From an uncultured bacterium (GTDB lineage: Bacteria; Bacteroidota; Ignavibacteria; Kapaibacteriales; UBA4661), in the NCBI GenBank assembly GCA_937899715.1, contig CALCNX010000013.1, positions 1 to 17,944 of the forward strand: a DNA stretch of 17,944 nucleotides, read 5' to 3'. The number at the start of each line of letters is the position of its first letter. The first letter of the stretch is position 1. A program made the position numbers and the translations under genes. The notes under the pieces were generated by a model, which saw only the letters and a list, made by a program, of their open reading frames with translations, made no database searches and was not told the DNA's origin. Of the stretch, positions 1-7,338 are shown piece by piece.

Positions 1-2
1 AC

Positions 3-1070
3 AAACAGCATCAATGGTCAACCGATGAATGTGCGATGATGCACCGTATTCACACTCTCCGCCTTGCGATGAAAACCGATGACGATGTTGCCGAAGCGCT
101 GGAATCCTACGGCTTTGTGCGCATCGTGGACGAAGCCACACCAAAGCGCACCACACTCCTCAGCCCTGAATGTATTGACGCGGTGCGGAAGGAAACGCGG
201 CGTGCGGCATTGGAAGACGAGGAAACCGTTCTGAATCTGCTCCACCACAAGACCGCATACTTCCTTGCTGCACTGAACACGCTTTCGCGCTCCAAAGCAC
301 TTAAAGGCGCACTACCAAACGTCTGTCCTGAGAGTTTGCTTCCCTTTATGAAACAACACCCGGAGACCACAGCCATTCTCACGAATCACGCTGCCCTGCT
401 CCGCGAACAACGCACCGAAACACTCGTGCGCTATTACTCCGAAGCCCGCACTCTGGGCTTTGACCACACAGAAGCACTCCATCTTGTTCGCACGAACAAA
501 GACCCGCGCACGTGGGCTTCGTTCACGGAACGGTTGGCAATAAAACAGCGCGAGGCAATCCATCTCGCAGGATTGACCGACAGCATCCTCAGCAAACACG
601 ACCGCGAGAAGCTGCGCCGCGAAGAAGAAATACGTCGTTTGATAACCAGTACGGCGGAAATCGGTTGCACACGAACGAGTGCAGACGGCACGACGCGACA
701 CATACCGAATGCCATCCGCACGAAGAAGGAAATTGCCGACCGCGCAAACGCCTACACGGGCATTATGTTTCGGATGACGCAGCAAAAGGCGGGCGAACTG
801 GTAGATGCGCTCTTCCATGTGCGGTATGTGCGGGAACGCATAAAAACCGAGAGTGGCACACTCTTTAGCGGCTACTACACTTTTGCCAGCAACGGTACGG
901 AACTAAAACGCAAAACGCTGGCGGAGTTTGTAAACGAGTACGGCGTGGATGGTGCGAACTACGAACAACAATTTATGGAACGAGTGGAAACCGAAGCACG
1001 ATTGTATGATGAAACTGAGAAACGACGAGCATTGTACTATAAAGCCGTTTGTGCAGGAAGTAGAGTATAA
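3..1070 (+). CDS. unrecognised charged cytosolic protein, 5' end probably outside the window
   Basis: The reading frame is open from base 3 and the first ATG is at 36. No ribosome binding site precedes that ATG, so the gene probably starts upstream and only its last ~355 codons are seen. The protein is hydrophilic, rich in Arg, Glu, Thr and Ala, and looks mostly helical. A strongly charged stretch (KHDREKLRREEEIRRL) lies near the middle. I see no signal peptide, membrane segment or catalytic motif, and I do not recognise a family. It is codirectional with parAB and ends 198 bases before parA, so a role in plasmid or element maintenance is possible but is only a guess from position. Its DNA is G+C-richer (32 of 60 bases in 601-660) than parAB (23 of 60 in 1501-1560). 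Its stop codon lies inside a nested inverted repeat. Confidence 0.6.
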   Translation, partial: KQHQWSTDECAMMHRIHTLRLAMKTDDDVAEALESYGFVRIVDEATPKRTTLLSPECIDAVRKETRRAALEDEETVLNLLHHKTAYFLAALNTLSRSKALKGALPNVCPESLLPFMKQHPETTAILTNHAALLREQRTETLVRYYSEARTLGFDHTEALHLVRTNKDPRTWASFTERLAIKQREAIHLAGLTDSILSKHDREKLRREEEIRRLITSTAEIGCTRTSADGTTRHIPNAIRTKKEIADRANAYTGIMFRMTQQKAGELVDALFHVRYVRERIKTESGTLFSGYYTFASNGTELKRKTLAEFVNEYGVDGANYEQQFMERVETEARLYDETEKRRALYYKAVCAGSRV

Positions 1071-1096
1071 TACTCTTCGTACAAACTTCCTGCACA
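1050..1096. repeat. nested inverted repeat over the stop codon of the first gene
   Basis: A perfect 12-base arm at 1050-1061 (TGTGCAGGAAGT) is mirrored at 1085-1096 (ACTTCCTGCACA). Between the arms lies a second palindrome, AGAGTAT-A-ATACTCT, at 1062-1076. The TAA stop (1068-1070) falls inside the inner palindrome. As RNA this would form an outer stem carrying an inner hairpin. No run of T follows on either strand, so it is not a textbook intrinsic terminator. It could end transcription of the first gene, protect its 3' end, or be a protein-binding site serving parAB (operator or parS-like). The symmetry is certain; the role is not known. Confidence 0.7.
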
Positions 1097-1149
1097 GAAT
1101 ATAACAGCACAAAACGAGTAAAAAGGTGAGGAATGGCGAAAAATCAACA

Positions 1150-1239
1150 ATGACCGAAACAAATTTCGTAGTTTTGTACGAGCCTGTGCGCAAGACGGTG
1201 TGCATAGTTGCTTTGACGACTACACAATTATTCACCTGA
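1150..1239 (+). CDS. possible 29-codon leader ORF upstream of parA
   Basis: An ATG at 1150 opens a 29-codon frame starting MTETNFVVLYEP and ending with TGA at 1237-1239. Its ATG overlaps the TGA of an even smaller frame (ATG 1133, encoding MAKNQQ), which has a purine-rich AGGTGAGGA just before its start. The stop of the 29-codon frame falls in the first arm of the hairpin that precedes the parA ribosome binding site. That arrangement would suit a translated leader controlling parA. It could equally be chance in a 198-base spacer. No family is recognised. Confidence 0.15.
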   Translation: MTETNFVVLYEPVRKTVCIVALTTTQLFT

Positions 1240-1252
1240 GCGTAAGGCTCAG
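1236..1252 (+). promoter_or_regulatory. hairpin just before the parA ribosome binding site
   Basis: CTGAGC (1236-1241) and GCTCAG (1247-1252) are perfect inverted arms around the loop GTAAG. The hairpin ends two bases before the AAGGAG of parA. It could influence ribosome access or act as a small operator for ParA or ParB autoregulation, which is known for par operons in general. The symmetry is seen; the role is inferred. Confidence 0.35.
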
Positions 1253-1254
1253 AA

Positions 1255-1260
1255 AAGGAG
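1255..1260 (+). promoter_or_regulatory. ribosome binding site of parA
   Basis: AAGGAG lies 8 bases before the ATG at 1269. It fixes the parA start there rather than at an in-frame ATG at 1200, and the resulting protein begins right at the ParA fold (MVIAFVNHKGGVGKTT). Confidence 0.75.
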
Positions 1261-1268
1261 CGAGAGCA

Positions 1269-2021
1269 ATGGTCATAGCATTTGTGAATCACAAAGGCGG
1301 TGTGGGAAAAACGACAACAGTATTGAATACTGGAACTGCATTAGCACTGTATCACGCAAAGAAAATATTGCTTGTTGATATAGACCCGCAAGCAAATTTA
1401 ACTCTTCATGCAGGCTTTTTCGAGGAGCCAGAGTTTTCTATTTACGAAGTTGTCGAAAAACGATGCACTATTGAGCAAGCAATTCAACACCGTGAGCCAT
1501 TTGATATATTACCTTCAAAACTTGACCTTGCAGCGTGTGAAATTTCCTTTGCAGGACGTACAATGCGTGAGCAAATTATCAAGAAACATTTATCTGCTGT
1601 TAAAGACCATTATGATTATATCCTCATAGATTGCCCGCCATCATTGGGATTACTCACTATCAACGCCCTTTTTGCAGCCGACGCTTTATTTGTACCGATG
1701 CAGACAGAATTTCTTGCTGTTAAAGGTTTTCAACGTATTGCGGAAGTTGTCGAAGAAGTACAAGAAGGGAATGAAAATCTCCGTCTTTCGGGAGTCATTG
1801 CAACTTTATACGATAAGCGCCAGTCTGGACACAATGATGTACTAAAATTTTGCCAAACAGAGTTTGGAGATGTTTTGCTCAATACGGTTATCCGAAATAA
1901 TACAACGCTTATGGCTGCAAGTATGGAAGGACAAACAATTTTTGAACACGATGCAAAAAGCCGTGGTGCAGAAGATTATCAGCATCTTGCAGAAGAACTT
2001 TTACAAAGGATACAACAGTGA
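1269..2021 (+). CDS. parA: ParA/Soj-type partition ATPase
   Basis: A 250-residue ParA/MinD-family ATPase that would act with ParB to segregate a replicon. In this family ATP-bound dimers coat the nucleoid and are released by ParB. The deviant Walker A box KGGVGKTT is at residues 9-16 with the signature lysine K9. The Walker A' segment VDIDPQAN is at 36-43. The Walker B/switch segment IDCPPSLG is at 120-127 with D121. The length and the start directly before the P-loop match the short type without an N-terminal DNA-binding domain (Soj and type Ib plasmid ParA). The start is chosen from AAGGAG 8 bases upstream. The stop overlaps the parB start (GTGA), so the two are translationally coupled. None of the usual chromosomal neighbours of parAB (such as rsmG/gidB) is seen, so an accessory replicon is possible. 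Confidence 0.95.
   Translation: MVIAFVNHKGGVGKTTTVLNTGTALALYHAKKILLVDIDPQANLTLHAGFFEEPEFSIYEVVEKRCTIEQAIQHREPFDILPSKLDLAACEISFAGRTMREQIIKKHLSAVKDHYDYILIDCPPSLGLLTINALFAADALFVPMQTEFLAVKGFQRIAEVVEEVQEGNENLRLSGVIATLYDKRQSGHNDVLKFCQTEFGDVLLNTVIRNNTTLMAASMEGQTIFEHDAKSRGAEDYQHLAEELLQRIQQ
2005..2010 (+). promoter_or_regulatory. ribosome binding site of parB
   Basis: AAAGGA inside the last codons of parA, 7 bases before the GTG at 2018. It supports the GTG start and coupled translation of parA and parB. Confidence 0.65.
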
Positions 2022-2821
2022 AAAAAAAACCACAACGAACTGGATTGGGATCGCTTCTCAAAAAAAGTGAGGTAAATGAACAAAACACATCTACCGGATT
2101 AAAACTTTCCGAAGTAAAAGAGGTAACACTTGCAATGCTGCGAGTGAATCCGCTTAACAGTACATTATTTCAGGAAGAATCTTCGCAATATTTTGATACC
2201 TTGACAAGCGATATTCGTGAGCGTGGTATTTTAGTTCCTATCATTGCAAAGGAAGATGGAACACTGCTTGCGGGGCATAATCGTTTGCGAGTCGCACAAA
2301 TATTGGGTTTAAGAAGCGTTCCTGTGCAGTATGTGGAAGACGATTTGAGTTCTGACCAAGAACAACATTTTGTCATTAAAGATAACTTGCTTCGTCGGCA
2401 TCTCAAGCCGGAGCAGAGAATAGAATTATACAAACGTCTTTACCCCAATTTTGACGAACGTGTTTTGCAAGATGTTCGTGGTGGCGACAGAAAAAGTAAG
2501 ACCTATAAAAATCAATCTGGAAATATCCAGTTTGATATTGGTGATACATCAATGCCTTTATCAGCGCCGATTGTTGCGAGTCATACCGGACAAAATGTTG
2601 AAACGGTTCGGAAAGATTTGCAAAAACATCGTACAGCATTGATAGAAAATTCTTCTGTAACATCACAACGAAAAAAGGGAGAAAAACCATTAGTATCGAA
2701 AAACGAGGTACTCAATCAAGCGAAGAAGCACGTAAAGGCTCTTGAAAACACCTTACAAAAAGCAGACAAGAAAACAAGGTTGGCAATTTTGAAAGAGATC
2801 GAATCACTTTTGGCACGATAA
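2018..2821 (+). CDS. parB: ParB-family partition protein
   Basis: A 267-residue ParB-like protein, expected to bind a centromere-like site and stimulate ParA. The GTG start overlaps the parA stop by four bases. The N-terminus carries a basic tail and RTGLGSLL (residues 7-14), like the ParA-activating N-terminus of ParB/Spo0J. The ParB/sulfiredoxin-like domain spans about residues 36-125. It includes an RERGILVP segment, the nucleotide-binding box region LLAGHNRLRVA (83-93), and then DNLLRRHLKPEQRIELYKRL, which matches the ENLQRxDLxPxE segment of ParB. A likely helix-turn-helix (SHTGQNVETVRKDLQ) lies near residue 190, separated by a polar linker. The C-terminus is Lys/Glu-rich and probably helical (dimerisation). 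Differences from classical ParB: the box reads GHNR rather than GERR, and the helix-turn-helix is set further away. It could therefore be a divergent plasmid or element ParB. No consensus parS (TGTTTCACGTGAAACA) is visible. Confidence 0.88.
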   Translation: MKKKPQRTGLGSLLKKSEVNEQNTSTGLKLSEVKEVTLAMLRVNPLNSTLFQEESSQYFDTLTSDIRERGILVPIIAKEDGTLLAGHNRLRVAQILGLRSVPVQYVEDDLSSDQEQHFVIKDNLLRRHLKPEQRIELYKRLYPNFDERVLQDVRGGDRKSKTYKNQSGNIQFDIGDTSMPLSAPIVASHTGQNVETVRKDLQKHRTALIENSSVTSQRKKGEKPLVSKNEVLNQAKKHVKALENTLQKADKKTRLAILKEIESLLAR

Positions 2822-2832
2822 AAACAAGACCG

Positions 2833-5259
2833 TCACTTTGTTACAGCAATCATTCCCGAATATACACGGTCACCTATCATAAATCGATAAAAATATGCCC
2901 CTGTCGCCATTGCACTTGCATCCCAAATGTAGTGATATGAACCGGGGGCATAGTCGTATTCAGTAAACCCGCCAACAATTTTGCCAGAAGTATCGAAAAC
3001 ACCGATACTCACTTTTGCAAAACTCTCCTGATTCCACCCAAACTTAATGATACCATTTGAAGGGTTAGGTCCAGCACCTACTCTTAGGGGGTTGGTATCA
3101 TAGAATGGAGATAAGATATTAGGGATATATTTGAGAGCAATAGGAATTTCTGTTTGATATAAGGTATTTTCTTTCGTCAAAGCAAGAAGAGAAGTATTAT
3201 TACTTACAATGGATTTAATAGATTCAAACGTTGTTGATACTGGTGAATAAAATGAATCATAGCGATCGGATAGATACCATTTCTTTCCATAATCCGATGA
3301 AAAAAAGGTAGTGTTTCCATCAAACATTGTAATTGCAATATTATCAATAGCAAGAACTGAAGTAGTATTAATATTATTGCCCCACTGTATTCCGTCGTTT
3401 GATTCTTGCCAACCTTTACCATTATCAAGAGAGCGAAACATCCCTTTATCTGTTGCTGCATAGATAACCGATTTTTCTGCGGCTATACTCCGAATTTCTT
3501 TGATGTCCAGAGAAATAGTATGCTTTGACCACGTTATGCCGCCATCCAGAGAGCGCAAGACATCTTGTTCTGTTGTAGCAAACATAGCGGAATTATTTGC
3601 TGCCACACTCCTGATGGCATTTTTACCCGAAGCGTTTATGCCCAAGTTTTTTAACGAAGATATTTCTTGCCATGATGTGCCGTAGTCGGTAGAGCGAAAG
3701 GCAGAACCGTTGACAAATGCAACGAAGGTTGATTGTTGAAGCAGTAGTATCGCATTTTCAGAGGCGAAACGAGATTCTTGACGAACGGGTAGCCATGTTG
3801 TGCCTCTATCTTGAGAACGTAATATTATTCCATTTTGAGTAATTGCCACAATCGCATCATCATTACCGACAAGAGCATTCACACAATAATCACCGTCTAA
3901 ACTGGTAAAATAGCGCTTACTATCAATCGGATGAACAAATTCGTATGGGTCTATTGGGTTGTTTGCTTTCCACCGAAACATCTTTGGCAACACTGGTTTC
4001 CAAATCCAGCCATCAAAAGAGCGATATAACCCGGCATTGCCCGTAAGGAAAAAAGTTTTTTTGCGTGTACCTGTTACCGCTATACTAGAATAGTCGGGTT
4101 TGCAGGGAGAAAACCAATACCAATCAAAAAAATCCGATGCACAAACAATTTCCATGTTTTCGCCTTCCAAAGTGCATCGGTATATACCGCGTCCGCCTAT
4201 AAGAATAGAATTATCCGTTGCAAAGACTGTCTTTGCAAGATAAGCCCTGCCTTTCCAGAGATATGAGTTGACTAATTTCCACGAGCGTCCTTCATCGGAT
4301 GAGCGGTAAACGAGGCTATTGCCTAAAGCGATAATAAGATCACCTTTTTTGGTGAATGAAACCGCAGGTATGCTAGTGAAACCTTGATAAACATTAAAAG
4401 GTAGTCCTGAGTTACCGCTTTGTTCTGTTGTTGGTCGGGGGAAAGGAACAGAAAAAGTCATTCCATGCGGAGAGGCACATTGTCTCCATGATTTGCCATT
4501 ATCTGCGGAAACAAAGAGGTTGCGGGATTCTCCTAAGTTTGGCGTGGTATTACCATCTGTTGTCGCATACAACATAGACTTGTAAGCGTACATATAGACG
4601 ACATTTTCGGGAACGGGCGTACATGGTTGCCATGTTCTACCAAGATCAAGGGAATAAGAAATATTACTGCCATTATTACTTATTACTCCGGCAGCGAAGA
4701 GAGTGTTACCAATAAAAATTATACTCGAATATCCGCTTGGTAAACCTTGCTGTGTTTTCCAGTATGCGCCGCCATTTTGTGAAATAAATAAACGAGATGT
4801 TCTATTTGCTTGGGGGCTGTAATCCTTATAGGTACACAGAATAGCGGCATTATTGCCATTTACTGCCATACTTAGAGATATGTATTGTCCTAGTGTTGTG
4901 GTGTCAATATAGGCAGGCAACCACGAAGCGCCCGCATTTGCCGAATATTGAGGAACTCTATTCGCCACAGTGAGCAAAGTTGAGCCGTTGGAAGCAAGAA
5001 CCTGTACGGGTAGTGTCATGCCGGAGCGTTGCCATGTTTGCCCATCATCAGCAGAATAAATCACCCCTAAGCCAGAATGTGCAGCATAGAGCGTATCACC
5101 TTGCTGGGTAAACGTTGAGACTCCTTGTAAGAGTTGGCTGGAAACTTGTTGCCATCGTAAACCGCCGCTACTATCCACTTCGTTATACCACTGCCCAGAG
5201 AGAGATAAAGGGAGAAGCCATAGCATAATCAGAATGCTTGCGCTACATCTAAAAAACAT
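2833..5259 (-). CDS. secreted Asp-box (BNR) repeat beta-propeller protein with T9SS sorting domain
   Basis: An 808-residue exported protein. The start at 5259 is chosen because a clean signal peptide (MFFRCSASILIMLWLLPLS) begins there. An ATG at 5346 would add 29 polar residues and overlap the neighbouring gene by 26 bases. The body holds about twelve Asp-box motifs (S-x-D-x-G-x-T/S-W), for example SADDGQTWQ, SLDLGRTWQ, SSDEGRSWK, SQDRGTTWL, STDYGTSWQ and SLDGGITWS. These are typical of sialidase/YCF48/VPS10-like beta-propellers, where they mark turns between strands and are not catalytic. No sialidase catalytic set is recognised. The last ~90 residues form a T9SS type A sorting domain (GPNPSNG, then VFDTSGK, then ATGAYFYRF), so the protein is expected on the cell surface or released. 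It is last in the minus-strand series, 61 bases after the metalloprotease gene, and its stop is 11 bases from the parB stop. The ligand or substrate is unknown. Confidence 0.87.
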   Translation of the reverse strand: MFFRCSASILIMLWLLPLSLSGQWYNEVDSSGGLRWQQVSSQLLQGVSTFTQQGDTLYAAHSGLGVIYSADDGQTWQRSGMTLPVQVLASNGSTLLTVANRVPQYSANAGASWLPAYIDTTTLGQYISLSMAVNGNNAAILCTYKDYSPQANRTSRLFISQNGGAYWKTQQGLPSGYSSIIFIGNTLFAAGVISNNGSNISYSLDLGRTWQPCTPVPENVVYMYAYKSMLYATTDGNTTPNLGESRNLFVSADNGKSWRQCASPHGMTFSVPFPRPTTEQSGNSGLPFNVYQGFTSIPAVSFTKKGDLIIALGNSLVYRSSDEGRSWKLVNSYLWKGRAYLAKTVFATDNSILIGGRGIYRCTLEGENMEIVCASDFFDWYWFSPCKPDYSSIAVTGTRKKTFFLTGNAGLYRSFDGWIWKPVLPKMFRWKANNPIDPYEFVHPIDSKRYFTSLDGDYCVNALVGNDDAIVAITQNGIILRSQDRGTTWLPVRQESRFASENAILLLQQSTFVAFVNGSAFRSTDYGTSWQEISSLKNLGINASGKNAIRSVAANNSAMFATTEQDVLRSLDGGITWSKHTISLDIKEIRSIAAEKSVIYAATDKGMFRSLDNGKGWQESNDGIQWGNNINTTSVLAIDNIAITMFDGNTTFFSSDYGKKWYLSDRYDSFYSPVSTTFESIKSIVSNNTSLLALTKENTLYQTEIPIALKYIPNILSPFYDTNPLRVGAGPNPSNGIIKFGWNQESFAKVSIGVFDTSGKIVGGFTEYDYAPGSYHYIWDASAMATGAYFYRFMIGDRVYSGMIAVTK
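2836..3110 (-). other. T9SS type A sorting domain of the propeller protein
   Basis: About 90 C-terminal residues with the usual order of motifs: an N-P-rich opening (GPNPSNG), a VFDTSGK strand, a W-D-A segment and ATGAYFYRF before the short basic end (VTK). In Bacteroidota such domains direct export through the type IX system and are often removed at the surface. Confidence 0.75.
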
Positions 5260-5320
5260 AATAGAATAGATATTGCAAACATGGAAATTTAGGCTTTTTG
5301 TAGATAAGAGAATTATAGTA

Positions 5321-6088
5321 TTATCTTCGTGGTAAGCAGTCATCATTTTTGTGACGGGTATTTAATATAGGAAACATAGCTTTTGCAAATAATTTGTCAA
5401 TATATCCTAGTTGAATAGGATTTACGCTGTAATCACCGTGGTCAAATAAGGATTGTACCGCCATAATTGATTCTTTAGGTACAATATGATAGCCATCCAT
5501 TCCTAAGAAGTGACCCATTTCATGAGTTGCTACGGCATAAGCACTAATAATTGCATCAGTACTATCAGTTTCGGGTTTCCCTTTACCTAATACAAGTATT
5601 TTAGCCTTCCATAAATCAACATTAATTTCTACGTGAGAAGTATAACGAATTATCAATGAGTCTCGACCAATTCTGAAATGCGAAGAATCTCTTACAGTAT
5701 TAATACCATATATTGAAGGGTTCCTAAGAGTTAATTTATTATTCATTGCAAAAAGGTTTTTTCCTGTTCTTTTTTGACCAAGTAAATCATTATCTGAGGT
5801 ATCAGTATCTATATTCTTAATGTATATTCTGCCTTGAAATACATTATTCCATGCTTGGGCAGCGCAGTCAAATAATTTTCTCGCAACATTTACACTATCG
5901 TTGCCGACTTTATCTATATATGGTATAATATGACATACAATAGTATCTGCTTGCCATTTACCATTAGTATAGGGGGCGTGATAATATTTAATAAATGGTT
6001 GGGTAGGGGAATATTGAGCTACTAATGTAAGCGGTATCGAATAACAAACGAACATTATGGCTATAACAATAATACAGGACTTATTCAT
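5321..6088 (-). CDS. exported matrixin-like zinc metalloprotease with altered zinc motif
   Basis: A 255-residue protein beginning with a signal peptide (MNKSCIIVIAIMFVCYSIPL, cleavage probably after VAQ). Residues 189-201 read HEMGHFLGMDGYH, preceded by AVAT as in matrixins. SIMA (207-210) follows and fits the metzincin Met-turn. NPIQLGYIDKLF near the end resembles the helix that closes matrixin domains. In M10 enzymes the zinc box is HExxHxxGxxH with the third His at position 11. Here position 11 is Gly, with Asp at 10 and His at 13, as if two residues (Gly-Tyr) were inserted before the third ligand. The active site may tolerate this, use D198 or H201, or be impaired. No sorting domain is seen, so it may be periplasmic or carried to the surface in another way. 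There is no Shine-Dalgarno. Its targets may be the large surface proteins next to it, but that is inference. Confidence 0.85.
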   Translation of the reverse strand: MNKSCIIVIAIMFVCYSIPLTLVAQYSPTQPFIKYYHAPYTNGKWQADTIVCHIIPYIDKVGNDSVNVARKLFDCAAQAWNNVFQGRIYIKNIDTDTSDNDLLGQKRTGKNLFAMNNKLTLRNPSIYGINTVRDSSHFRIGRDSLIIRYTSHVEINVDLWKAKILVLGKGKPETDSTDAIISAYAVATHEMGHFLGMDGYHIVPKESIMAVQSLFDHGDYSVNPIQLGYIDKLFAKAMFPILNTRHKNDDCLPRR

Positions 6089-6282
6089 AATTTAGTCAAG
6101 ATATATTTTAAGAATTAGATATTAAGTGGTAAGGAAAAAAGGCCTAAATAAGTTAAACCAAAACTCGTAATTTTTTCAAGGATGTGCGGACAGATGGTTT
6201 TATGAAATTACCTCAAAAACAAGACTAAGGCTTTGCAATAGATTTTTATTACATCTGCAAATAGTTCTGAAATTATCAGATA
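6089..6282. other. 194-base A+T-rich intergenic spacer
   Basis: The largest gap in the minus-strand gene series. It holds no ORF of note. A 5-base hairpin (TCTGA/TCAGA, 6266-6280) lies just after the 347-codon gene but has no following T run. The part before the metalloprotease start is very A+T-rich and could carry its promoter, but no convincing promoter box is seen. The gap may separate two transcription units. Confidence 0.4.
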
Positions 6283-7326
6283 TTAATATTTTGTTTTTGA
6301 GAAAGGAAAAACAGGAGCATATTTTTTACATAGAGTACGAATTGTAGAAATTTTTGACGCAATACGAGGCTGAAAATTAGGGTTAGTTGATGGGTATATA
6401 GGTAATAATCCGGTGTATATTCTATAACAATTCTGTGTCTCTTTACCTTGAATAATATCACCTTCGAGTACCGCCTGTTCAATTTCTCGTTCATAATTAT
6501 GCTTGAATAAAATAAGTAAATAGTCTCCGCCTTCATTTAGTCTTAAACCAGCATCGTTAAATGGACGATAAGACTTTTTCTCTCTCATTATATCATATTC
6601 AACTGCTCCGTTATTATCACGAATGATAATATTCTTAACTGAAGTACCTCCTTTAAGAAACTCTTTAATTGTAACGGCAAAAGATGTAATACAATTATCA
6701 GCATAGCTGCGGTCAGAATACATACTATCAATATGACCTATAATAATCAATGGTGATAAAAATATACTAGCCTCTACCCCAAGATATGTATCATAAGTTA
6801 TATCAATTAGGTTAATTCCCGTTTTTTGTTGTATTTCAACAAGATTTTCAAGATTGTATCCATTAGAACTTAAAAGCCAAGCTACATATCGCGTTTCTTC
6901 TGGATATATTCTTCCGCTTAATTTTTTGCTGATAAGAGAGGAATATTTTTGTTGAGATATCATTACTTGTTGTTTAGCTACGCCTTGTACAAGAAAGTCG
7001 TAAATCTGTTCATATTCTTGTTTTCGGCCAATTTTTGTTATATGTTCAATCTGGATTTTATCATATCGTGACATTTTTCCTAGAAAATCAATAGTTTTAC
7101 CATTTTCATATCTAACAATATAATCCTGAGTCAATTTTTTATTTGTTGTAACTTGCTCCTCTTTCTTGAATGGTATGGAATCGTTACTTTTCAATGTAGA
7201 TTGTTGAAAAGAATTATTTTTCTGTGCATAGATAGTTAGACAGAAGCTAATACAGAGAATAATACAAGACAAGGTAAATGTATATATTAGCTTACTTATT
7301 TGGGGCTTAAAAATATATGTACTCAT
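6283..7326 (-). CDS. exported protein of unknown function
   Basis: A 347-residue protein. After a polar start (MSTYIFKPQISK) comes a hydrophobic core and a probable signal-peptidase site after IYAQ, so it is exported. The mature part is Lys/Tyr/Ile-rich. A central region (about 185-275) runs from a hydrophobic IIIGHIDSMYS strand through FAVTIKEFLKGG to GGDYLLILF. That pattern recalls small extracytoplasmic beta-domains with the consensus 'vvGkV ... v.v...lKG ... GeeYLlFL', a weak resemblance only. No catalytic motif, lipobox or T9SS sorting domain is seen. Its start lies 12 bases after the stop of the 421-codon gene, so the two are very likely cotranscribed. The upstream sequence is A-rich without Shine-Dalgarno. 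Function unknown. Confidence 0.75.
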   Translation of the reverse strand: MSTYIFKPQISKLIYTFTLSCIILCISFCLTIYAQKNNSFQQSTLKSNDSIPFKKEEQVTTNKKLTQDYIVRYENGKTIDFLGKMSRYDKIQIEHITKIGRKQEYEQIYDFLVQGVAKQQVMISQQKYSSLISKKLSGRIYPEETRYVAWLLSSNGYNLENLVEIQQKTGINLIDITYDTYLGVEASIFLSPLIIIGHIDSMYSDRSYADNCITSFAVTIKEFLKGGTSVKNIIIRDNNGAVEYDIMREKKSYRPFNDAGLRLNEGGDYLLILFKHNYEREIEQAVLEGDIIQGKETQNCYRIYTGLLPIYPSTNPNFQPRIASKISTIRTLCKKYAPVFPFSKTKY

Positions 7327-7338
7327 GATTTAGTAATT

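Noticed and set aside
1169..1176. TAGTTTTG as a Bacteroidota-type TAnnTTTG promoter element for parA
   Set aside because: It matches the -7 pattern, but no TTTG-like element lies at the proper distance upstream, so it is likely chance in A/T-rich DNA.
1997..2821. Canonical parS 16-mer in or near parB
   Set aside because: TGTTTCACGTGAAACA or a close variant was not found by eye on either strand in the parAB region.
2816..2845. Terminator between the convergent parB and propeller genes
   Set aside because: Only 11 bases separate the stops. The best pairing (AACAA/TTGTT around a 10-base loop) is too weak to call.
5260..5346. Upstream ATG for the propeller protein at 5346
   Set aside because: It would put 29 polar residues before a clean signal peptide and overlap the metalloprotease gene. 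The ATG at 5259 fits an exported protein better.
6266..6280. Short hairpin TCTGA/TCAGA after the 347-codon gene as a terminator
   Set aside because: Only five base pairs, A/T-rich loop, and no T run after it on the minus strand. Not enough for a terminator call.
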